Assembly: GCA_021819605.1 (NCBI GenBank)
Contig: JAKAQT010000023.1
Span: forward strand, 1-14,864
Direction of reading: 5' to 3'
DNA length: 14,864 bases
From: Thermoplasmata archaeon
Lineage (GTDB): Archaea > Thermoplasmatota > Thermoplasmata > Thermoplasmatales > Thermoplasmataceae
Shown here: positions 1-5,857 of the stretch, piece by piece
Position numbering within the stretch: the stretch's first letter is position 1
Layout: the number at the start of each line of letters is the position of its first letter
Translations under genes and position numbers: made by a program
The notes under the pieces: model-generated
What the model was told of the DNA's origin: nothing
Databases searched by the model: none
The model's input: only the letters and a program-made list of their open reading frames with translations

Positions 1-950
1 ATGTGTTCATATCGGCATCGGCTGGGGTGATTCCAGCCAACCTGATGCCAAAATATACAGACTGGATGGTCATATTTTCAGCCAATGAGATGGCAGTCAC
101 ATGGCTGAACCACAAATATAACATTCCCACCGGATCCTTCTGGTTTCAGAACATCACCGCCAAAAATGTCACCGTAGCGGCATCAACTTCGCAGCTTGAC
201 CCAAGCGGATTCCAGGCGATAGAGATGACCAAACTTGCAGGGCTGCTCTACACCGGGTGGGATAATGTGACCTACGGAAAGTACGTGCAGCAGGCATTCT
301 CCGACAACTTCACCATGTACATGAAGTACAACCATGCCTGGAACGGCTGGTTTGGTCCCAGTGGAACACTGGCATCAGAGAGTTGGGGAGGAAACTATCC
401 TGTAAATGATTCCATGGCGCTCTACAGCCAGGTGTTCGGATACATGCTGAGCAAGGGTTACACAAAGCTCACCACGGTTGAAATAGGGCTTGACGGCCTG
501 CTTGAGGCTGGAACCGCAGACTATGCGCTTACTTACAAGTCCCAGGCCATAAACCAGAACCTGTCATATTTCAAGGCTCCTGACGGATCCAATGGCCTAA
601 GTTCATGGATCAACCTTGGAAATATTACAGAAGACCATGTCCTGTTCTATGGAATGGTCAATTCCACTGGTCCAACCGCTAGCCCAACCACTCCCGACGA
701 CAACATCGGCAATCTTCCTGGAGCGCCCATACTGTACGCGGCCACTATCCTGAACGGAACCGCCAACCCATCCATGGCTGCCGCCTACATCTACGATCTT
801 GTGACCGGATACGGACAGCACACTCTTGCTGCCAGCGATTTCGATCCCCTTCCGGTGGCATTCGGATATCACATGTCCAATATCCCTTCATACCTGAGCA
901 GTGTTGTCGAGCCTATTCCGAGCTACATTCCGGCTTCAGCCTATGACTGA
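1..950 (+). CDS. wtpA: Tungstate/molybdate ABC transporter substrate-binding protein (WtpA family), 5'-truncated by the window
   Basis: This is the C-terminal part of an extracellular oxyanion-binding protein that captures tungstate or molybdate and passes it to the permease encoded next. The frame is open to the left edge; the GTG at position 3 is an internal Val codon, not a start. About 100 N-terminal residues (signal peptide and first strands of lobe 1) are probably missing, judging from the usual WtpA length. Family landmarks, numbered from the first full codon: a PKYTDWMVIFSANEM segment (16-30), LDPSG (65-69) with D66, LLEAGTADYALTYKS (166-180) with E168, and GAPILYAATIL near 240. D66 and E168 correspond to the acidic residues that coordinate the metal in archaeal ModA/WtpA structures (family knowledge). 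Nine N-x-S/T sequons suggest a heavily glycosylated surface protein. wtpB follows after 51 bases. Family assignment is firm; W versus Mo preference cannot be read from sequence. Confidence 0.88.
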   Translation, partial: VFISASAGVIPANLMPKYTDWMVIFSANEMAVTWLNHKYNIPTGSFWFQNITAKNVTVAASTSQLDPSGFQAIEMTKLAGLLYTGWDNVTYGKYVQQAFSDNFTMYMKYNHAWNGWFGPSGTLASESWGGNYPVNDSMALYSQVFGYMLSKGYTKLTTVEIGLDGLLEAGTADYALTYKSQAINQNLSYFKAPDGSNGLSSWINLGNITEDHVLFYGMVNSTGPTASPTTPDDNIGNLPGAPILYAATILNGTANPSMAAAYIYDLVTGYGQHTLAASDFDPLPVAFGYHMSNIPSYLSSVVEPIPSYIPASAYD

Positions 951-1001
951 TTCCTGGATGTTCCGGAAACATTATTTTGTTAGCCTTGCATGTAACATCC
1001 C

Positions 1002-1799
1002 ATGAGAAACCGACTTCTTCTGCTGTTTTTTCCATTCATGGCAGCATACCTTATTTTCCTGATCCTGCCCATAGTGAGGATACTGACATTCAACTCCTTC
1101 AGTTTTCTCGTTGGGGATGCCAGCAGCGGAATACTTGCCAGCATATACTACACTTACCTCATCGCACTTGCAGTTGCAGTTATTTCCGTGCTCCTGGCTC
1201 TCCCGTACTCATTCGTTATGGCCCGCAGGAATAGCGTTCCCTACAGGATTGCCGACAGCCTGGTGGAGATTCCCATAATGATTCCAAGCACCGTGGTAGG
1301 CATCATGATCCTTATAACATTTGCACCACAGATGCCTGTGGGATCCGCCATTGCCAGGATTTTCCCCGGATATACATTCCAGGATTCGCTTTTCGCAGTG
1401 ATCATCACGCTGCTCTTCGTATCCTCCGCATATTCAATCAGGATTGTTGGAGTGAGCTACAGGCAGGAGATACTCCGGTATGAGGAGGAGGCCATGACAC
1501 TTGGAATCAGCGATTCAAAGAGCTTCCTGCTGCTTTCCGTGCCCATGCTGATCAAACCAATGGCAAGAGGCATAGTACTGTCCTGGGCCCGCGCAATCTC
1601 AGCAGTGGGCTCTTTGCTCATTGTGGCATATTATATCTTCCCGAGCTTCACCCAGCTGGCAGGAGTGTTCATCTACAGCCAGTTCCTTGGGGGCGGGCTT
1701 CCAGATGCCGCAGCATCATCCAGTATCCTCATAATCACCGGCATCATTGCAATGGCTATTCTCAGGGCCATGGGAGGAAGGAATGCAGCTGTCTATTAG
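1002..1799 (+). CDS. wtpB: Tungstate/molybdate ABC transporter permease (WtpB/ModB type)
   Basis: Membrane permease subunit of the oxyanion importer, 265 residues, normal for ModB/WtpB. It has about six hydrophobic segments: near 6-28, 47-73, 90-110, 128-148, 190-212 and 240-256. The cytoplasmic coupling (EAA) loop is at about 161-181: EEEAMTLGISDSKSFLLLSVP has the conserved EA...G pattern and trailing Pro, and docks on the ATPase. The start chosen is the ATG at 1002; no Shine-Dalgarno sequence precedes it. An AT-rich stretch at about 970-979 (ACATTATTTT) lies at the right distance for a leaderless internal promoter, but co-transcription with wtpA is equally possible. The 3' end overlaps wtpC by 17 bases, indicating an operon. 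Confidence 0.9.
   Translation: MRNRLLLLFFPFMAAYLIFLILPIVRILTFNSFSFLVGDASSGILASIYYTYLIALAVAVISVLLALPYSFVMARRNSVPYRIADSLVEIPIMIPSTVVGIMILITFAPQMPVGSAIARIFPGYTFQDSLFAVIITLLFVSSAYSIRIVGVSYRQEILRYEEEAMTLGISDSKSFLLLSVPMLIKPMARGIVLSWARAISAVGSLLIVAYYIFPSFTQLAGVFIYSQFLGGGLPDAAASSSILIITGIIAMAILRAMGGRNAAVY
1774..1782 (+). promoter_or_regulatory. Shine-Dalgarno site that sets the wtpC start
   Basis: GGAGG at about 1773-1777, inside the 3' end of wtpB, lies five bases before the ATG at 1783. It is the clearest ribosome binding site in the window and supports the ATG at 1783 over the in-frame TTG at 1747. Internal operon genes need such a site because leaderless initiation is not available to them. Confidence 0.65.
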
Positions 1800-2739
1800 G
1801 GGACTGAAATACAGGCGCGGCAGCTTCGCCCTTTCAGTTGAACATCTGGATCTGCCATCGGGGAAGCATTTCATAATGGGCCCAAACGGATCAGGCAAGA
1901 CCACACTGCTGAAGAATGTGTGCGGCATACTCCGGCCCGATTCCGGAAGCATACTGCTTGATGGCGTTCCCTCTGAGGACAGGAAATCATGGGAGAGGCA
2001 CGTTGCGTATATCCCGCAGGATCTCCTGCTGTTTCCGGGGATGAGCGTGGAAAAGAACCTCATGTTTCCTGTACGGCACGCAGGCGGAAGCCTGGAAATA
2101 TTCCATGACATGGTTAAGAGTATGGGGCTTGAGGATATCCTGCAGAGAAGAGCCGATCAGATATCTGGGGGGCAGGCACAGAGGGTCGCTGTGGCCCGGG
2201 CAGTCATAAGTGCGCCATCCCTGCTCCTGATGGACGAACCGCTCTCCATGCAGGACCAGTCTGCAAGGATATGGATACTCTCACGCCTGGATGACCTGAT
2301 GAAGAAATACTCCTTTTCCATAATATACGTCACGCATGACCAGAGCGACCTTGACTTCGGATATGATTCCGTAACCTTCATGGATGCAGGGCATATCACT
2401 GAGAGCGTGACATCCCTGAGCCAGCTGCAGGAAGCGTCCAGCGTAGCAATGCTCCACTACGGGAACATGGTCAGGATCAATGGAAATTATTACCTGGCCA
2501 GCGATGAATCAATCGGGTTCTCAGATTCCGGCGGGTATGGCTACAGATGGTGGAAATCACCTGATTACAGCGTGCTTCTGGCGTCCATTGGCGGTGAGGA
2601 ATACTTCATAAAGACCTCCAGAACTCCGGACGGAAAATACCTGGTCCTGAATTCCGGCCTGCTGAAACCCCTGAGGCATGAATCCATGCAGCAGGAGGAT
2701 AAGAATTCATCCCGGCCGGTTCAACGGGACATGATGTGA
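1783..2739 (+). CDS. wtpC: Tungstate/molybdate ABC transporter ATP-binding protein (WtpC/ModC type)
   Basis: ATPase subunit powering the WtpAB importer at the cytoplasmic face, 318 residues from the ATG at 1783. Every ABC motif is present: Walker A GPNGSGKTT at 33-41 (K39), Q-loop in YIPQDLLLF near 73-81, signature ISGGQAQR at 127-134, Walker B LLLMDEP at 147-153 with catalytic E152, and switch H185 in YVTHDQSD. The in-frame TTG at 1747 would add 12 residues but lies deep inside wtpB with no ribosome binding site. After about residue 215 there is a roughly 100-residue tail that I cannot confidently align with the usual MOBE/TOBE oxyanion-sensing domain of ModC; it ends in a polar segment. The gene follows wtpB with a 17-base overlap and is the last of this operon. 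The context fixes the substrate class. Confidence 0.92.
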   Translation: MQLSIRGLKYRRGSFALSVEHLDLPSGKHFIMGPNGSGKTTLLKNVCGILRPDSGSILLDGVPSEDRKSWERHVAYIPQDLLLFPGMSVEKNLMFPVRHAGGSLEIFHDMVKSMGLEDILQRRADQISGGQAQRVAVARAVISAPSLLLMDEPLSMQDQSARIWILSRLDDLMKKYSFSIIYVTHDQSDLDFGYDSVTFMDAGHITESVTSLSQLQEASSVAMLHYGNMVRINGNYYLASDESIGFSDSGGYGYRWWKSPDYSVLLASIGGEEYFIKTSRTPDGKYLVLNSGLLKPLRHESMQQEDKNSSRPVQRDMM

Positions 2740-2824
2740 ATTGTGGAGAAATTGATAATAAAATCCGCAGGTGTGACCGCATTTTCCGTTCGCTGTTGCC
2801 GTGTTTTCCAGTGCAGGCAAATCT

Positions 2825-2836
2825 GTATATATTAAG
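2825..2836 (+). promoter_or_regulatory. TATA-box promoter of the AOR gene
   Basis: TGTATATATTAAG at 2824-2836 is a near-ideal archaeal TATA box, and it is the strongest in the window. Transcription starting about 26 bases downstream would give a leader of fewer than ten bases, so the mRNA is nearly leaderless. The rest of the 122-base gap after wtpC (2740-2861) holds short T-runs that may end the wtpABC transcript. I see no hairpin and no molybdenum-cofactor riboswitch there. Confidence 0.65.
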
Positions 2837-2861
2837 ATTGGTTTAGTTTTATAGTGGTATC

Positions 2862-4676
2862 ATGAGTTATGGCGGATATACCGGTAAATTTCTGAGGGTA
2901 AATCTCTCAAAGGGTTCAATAAGCATTGAGGACACAAACATGAAGTGGGCCAGGGACTACATAGGCGGCCAGGGCATAGCAACAAGGTATTTTGTTGATG
3001 AGGTTGATCCAAAGGTCGATCCCCTATCACCTGACAACGTTATGATCATGGCTCCCGGCCCCCTGACCGGCACAAGCTCCCCAACTGCCGCAAGATACAT
3101 GGTTGTGACCAAGAGCCCGCTCACAGGCACAATTACCAGGAGCAACTCCGGAGGGTTCTTCGGGGCAAAGCTGAAGCATTCTGGCTTTGACATGATAATC
3201 TTCACGGGAAAGGCCGACCATCCTGTGTACCTTTATGTCCATGACGGCAAGGCGGAACTCAGGGACGCGACTCACCTGTGGGGGAAGGATGTTTTTGAAA
3301 CCGATGATGCACTGAAGGCCGAGACCGGCGTCAATGTCTCGGTTGCATGCATAGGCCCGGCAGGAGAGAACATGGTAAAGTTCGCATCCATTGTGAATGA
3401 CAAGCACAGGGCTGCTGGAAGAAATGGTGTTGGAGCGGTAATGGCCTCCAAGAACCTGAAGGCTGTTGTTGCATCAACAGGAAAGATGCCCCAGATCGGC
3501 CATGCGGGAAAGTACAGGGACACTCTCTCAGCCATGCTCAGGAAGATCAAGGCCAATCCGGTCACAAGCCAGGGCCTCCCTGCTTACGGAACAGAGGTCC
3601 TTGTGAACATAATCAACCAGTCTGGAATTTTCGGCACAAAGAATTACATGGATTCGGGCAATGACCCGCTTGCAGACATGGTCAGTGGAGAAACCCTGGC
3701 CGACACCTACCTCATAAGGAACACGCCATGCTTTGCCTGTCCCATCGCATGCGGCAGGGTATCCAGATACAATGAAAGGGAGACGGAGGGGCCTGAGTAT
3801 GAATCCACATGGGCTCTGGGCCCCAACTCAGGCGTCCACGATCTCTACACAGTCATAGCAGCAAACGACAACGCTGACAGGCTCGGATACGATACCATCA
3901 CGGCCGGAAATACTTTCTCTGCCGCAATGGAACTCTACGGCGAAAAGAAGATACCCGACAGCGTTGTTGGCCCAACAAAGCCAGTCTTCGGCAACTCATC
4001 CTTCATCCTTGAGGCCTCTGCCAAGCTGGCCTACCGCAAGGATTTCGGAAATGACCTGGCTGAGGGGTCCCTCAGGCTGGCCCGCAAGTACGGCGATGAG
4101 AATGCGTCCATGAGCGTCAAGGGACAGGAAATCGCTGCGTATGATCCCAGGGGAGCTTACGGAATTGGCCTGGAATACGCCACAAGCAACATCGGCGGCT
4201 CCCACATGAGGGCATACACAATTTCCAATGAGATACTTGGCGTGGAGCCTGTATCCAAACCCACAGAGAAGGAGGGCAAGGCTGCGCTGGTGAAGTACGT
4301 GCAGGATTTCACTGAGGTCATGGATTCATCCGGGCTCTGCCAGTTCCCGTCATTTGCACTGAACCTGGATGACTACCTGGCACTTGTGAACGACGTCACG
4401 GCCTTCGACTACACAAAGGATGAGATCATGCTGGCTGCCGAAAGAACCTGGAACCTTGAGAGGCTCTTCAACCTGAAGGCAGGCATAAAGCCTGAGCAGG
4501 ACAGGCTTCCGGAAAGGTTCCTGAAGCAGGCGCTGGAAAAGGGACCAAACAAGGGAAACACGTTCCCGATGGATTACCTGCTGAAGGACTACTATAGGGT
4601 CAGGGGCTGGGACGAAAAGGGAATACCCACAAAGGAGACAATAAAGAGGCTGGGGCTGGACTACTACTCCCTGTAG
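2862..4676 (+). CDS. aor: Tungsten-containing aldehyde:ferredoxin oxidoreductase (AOR family)
   Basis: Cytoplasmic enzyme that oxidises aldehydes to carboxylic acids and reduces ferredoxin, using a tungsten (or molybdenum) bis-pterin centre and one [4Fe-4S] cluster. Its 604 residues match the AOR subfamily. The N-terminal domain begins with the family pattern GGYTGKFLRVNLSKG, then YIGGQGIATRY, APGPLTGT and FFGAKLKHSGFD. Cluster ligands are C290-x2-C293-x3-C297 (CFACPIAC) and C493 in DSSGLC, nearly the same spacing as Pyrococcus furiosus AOR (288, 291, 295, 494, from memory). E312/E314 in GPEYE and H448 in GLEYATSNIGGSH correspond to the active-site Glu and His. The substrate (glyceraldehyde or amino-acid- or peptide-derived aldehydes) cannot be told. 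The surrounding W/Mo uptake and cofactor genes fit this enzyme as the consumer. The stop codon abuts that of convergent moaD. Confidence 0.97.
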   Translation: MSYGGYTGKFLRVNLSKGSISIEDTNMKWARDYIGGQGIATRYFVDEVDPKVDPLSPDNVMIMAPGPLTGTSSPTAARYMVVTKSPLTGTITRSNSGGFFGAKLKHSGFDMIIFTGKADHPVYLYVHDGKAELRDATHLWGKDVFETDDALKAETGVNVSVACIGPAGENMVKFASIVNDKHRAAGRNGVGAVMASKNLKAVVASTGKMPQIGHAGKYRDTLSAMLRKIKANPVTSQGLPAYGTEVLVNIINQSGIFGTKNYMDSGNDPLADMVSGETLADTYLIRNTPCFACPIACGRVSRYNERETEGPEYESTWALGPNSGVHDLYTVIAANDNADRLGYDTITAGNTFSAAMELYGEKKIPDSVVGPTKPVFGNSSFILEASAKLAYRKDFGNDLAEGSLRLARKYGDENASMSVKGQEIAAYDPRGAYGIGLEYATSNIGGSHMRAYTISNEILGVEPVSKPTEKEGKAALVKYVQDFTEVMDSSGLCQFPSFALNLDDYLALVNDVTAFDYTKDEIMLAAERTWNLERLFNLKAGIKPEQDRLPERFLKQALEKGPNKGNTFPMDYLLKDYYRVRGWDEKGIPTKETIKRLGLDYYSL

Positions 4677-4952
4677 TCACCCTCCTGCCACTGGAGGGAA
4701 TATATCCACTGAATCCCCGCTCTTTATGACTTCCTGCAACCCCTTTCCGAAAATTACGTTGACGCCGTTTATGAGTATTATGACATTTCCCCTGAGTTTT
4801 CCATCCTCAAGCATAAGTTTCCTGAACGGTTCCCCATAGCGATCGCAGAGGGAATCCACAACCTTGCCCACCGTTGCCTCCTCATAATTCATGGAATCTT
4901 CCTTCATGCCTGTTATCTGCCTCAGATTGGCATAATATTTTACCGTGATCAT
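4677..4952 (-). CDS. moaD: MoaD-like molybdopterin synthase sulfur carrier (ubiquitin-fold)
   Basis: Small sulfur-carrier protein of 91 residues. In the MoaD family the C-terminal Gly-Gly is adenylated and thiocarboxylated, and the sulfur is then passed to precursor Z within molybdopterin synthase to make the dithiolene that binds W or Mo. Visible hallmarks are the N-terminal strand ITVKYYANLRQITG, a central INGVNV segment, and a C-terminus DIFPPVAGG ending exactly in GG. SAMP-like or other sulfur-transfer roles are possible for archaeal MoaD/ThiS proteins, but the W/Mo neighbourhood favours pterin synthesis. It has its own TATA-like box and starts essentially at the transcript's first base. 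It runs convergently into the AOR gene with no spacer, and divergently from the ArsA-like ATPase gene. No MoaE or MoeB/ThiF partner is visible in the window. Confidence 0.88.
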   Translation of the reverse strand: MITVKYYANLRQITGMKEDSMNYEEATVGKVVDSLCDRYGEPFRKLMLEDGKLRGNVIILINGVNVIFGKGLQEVIKSGDSVDIFPPVAGG

Positions 4953-4973
4953 TGCCTTGAAAACATTGGAATA

Positions 4974-4983
4974 TCATATTTAC
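4974..4983 (-). promoter_or_regulatory. TATA-like promoter of moaD
   Basis: On the minus strand the sequence GTAAATATGATAT (about 4971-4983) has its centre about 26 bases before the moaD ATG at 4952, predicting a leaderless transcript. It lies in the 105-base divergent region (4953-5057) that must also hold the promoter of the ATPase gene. For that gene I see only a weak candidate, TCTTTATTG at 5012-5020. Confidence 0.5.
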
Positions 4984-5057
4984 GCTTTTCTGACACCGGA
5001 TGTCTATCCGTTCTTTATTGCATGCAGTGAGTTGAAAGCCATTCCGTATATGCTGAA

Positions 5058-5855
5058 ATGCAATTCAGTGGTATGATTGAGGCTTTCGTTGGAAAGGGAG
5101 GAGTCGGGAAATCAACAATTTCCGCCGCATATGCAAGGGTACTGTCAGATCATGGGAAGACCCTGCTGGTTTCAACGGATTACATGCCGTCACTCAGGCA
5201 TATATTCACCAGGGACATCAGCAACATAACAGTCATGGAGATATCTGAGTCTGACATTGCTGAGGAATGGAAATCCCGGTATGGCGACCAGGCTTACGCC
5301 ATCATATCGGAATTTGCCGATGTGGGCCCTGAGATACTTGATCACATTGCCAGCAGCCCCGGTGTGGGGGAAGAGTTCATGATATCACGCATAGTTGACC
5401 TTCATGATTCCGGCAGGTATGACTATGTTGTCTGGGATACGCCGGCATCGTCCTCCACCATGCACCTCCTTTCTCTGGAAAGGGATTTCTACAACCACCT
5501 GGGGCGCGACCTGAAGTTCCTCATATCCGCAAGGGACAGGATCAGAGGCGACAGGATCGGTGCAATCCTGAAGGAGTGGCAGAAACTTGCACAGGATGTG
5601 TGGAATCACATGGAAATGACCAGATTCTTCCTTGTCTCCACCGCAGATGCCCTGAGCCTGATCCAGGCCGATGAGATCCAGGACGAATTCAGGAAGATGG
5701 GCCTCAGCATATATGGCAGGATCCTGAACAGGTCCATGGAGACGCTGCCCGGATACTCCCTCTCAATTCCTGAGCTGCATGGCATGGTGCAGGAGATTGT
5801 GGAAGCCATGATGGAACCAATGGAGAGGATTTTCAGGGAATCACACCGCAAGTAG
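5058..5855 (+). CDS. ArsA/Get3-like deviant-Walker P-loop ATPase
   Basis: Cytoplasmic ATPase of the SIMIBI class (ArsA/Get3/CooC/MinD superfamily), 265 residues. The deviant Walker A GKGGVGKST is at 12-20 with signature Lys K13 and P-loop K18. The segment LLVSTDYMPSL at 36-46 resembles the ArsA switch-I strand with D41. DTPASSSTMHLLSLE at 127-141 matches the ArsA/Get3 pattern DTAPTGHTLRLLSLP, with Thr, His and Gly replaced. There is one ATPase domain, not the tandem pair of bacterial ArsA, and no CxxC zinc site of Get3 dimers. No Cys is seen, so a thiol arsenite site is unlikely. Its place between moaD and moeA in a tungsten/pterin island suggests a metal or cofactor delivery or maturation role, like CooC for Ni; this is inference. 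Start: ATG at 5058; the ATG at 5073 would shorten it by five residues and still leave the P-loop. It ends 2 bases from convergent moeA-PBP. Confidence 0.82.
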   Translation: MQFSGMIEAFVGKGGVGKSTISAAYARVLSDHGKTLLVSTDYMPSLRHIFTRDISNITVMEISESDIAEEWKSRYGDQAYAIISEFADVGPEILDHIASSPGVGEEFMISRIVDLHDSGRYDYVVWDTPASSSTMHLLSLERDFYNHLGRDLKFLISARDRIRGDRIGAILKEWQKLAQDVWNHMEMTRFFLVSTADALSLIQADEIQDEFRKMGLSIYGRILNRSMETLPGYSLSIPELHGMVQEIVEAMMEPMERIFRESHRK

Positions 5856-5857
5856 CA

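Noticed and set aside
603..872. Minus-strand frame of 89 codons opposite wtpA
   Set aside because: Low-complexity composition, no promoter or motif, fully inside a well-supported gene.
961..968. TTCCGGAA palindrome between wtpA and wtpB
   Set aside because: Only eight bases, short enough to be chance, and no second copy was noticed near other W/Mo genes.
1747..1782. TTG at 1747 as the wtpC start, giving 12 extra residues
   Set aside because: It lies deep inside wtpB, has no ribosome binding site, and the ABC domain aligns from the ATG at 1783, which has GGAGG in front.
2740..2861. Possible molybdenum-cofactor riboswitch upstream of AOR
   Set aside because: The predicted leader is under ten bases and no conserved multi-stem pattern is seen.
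5019..5026. TGCATGCA palindrome in the moaD/ATPase divergent region, sharing GCATGC with the palindrome before the MFS gene
   Set aside because: A six-base core is expected several times in a window this long and also occurs inside the AOR coding region, so a shared regulon cannot be claimed.
5058..5855. Arsenite-efflux ArsA or classical Get3 as the identity of the ATPase
   Set aside because: No Cys for arsenite, no CxxC zinc motif, single half-size domain, and no arsenic genes nearby; only superfamily membership is supported.
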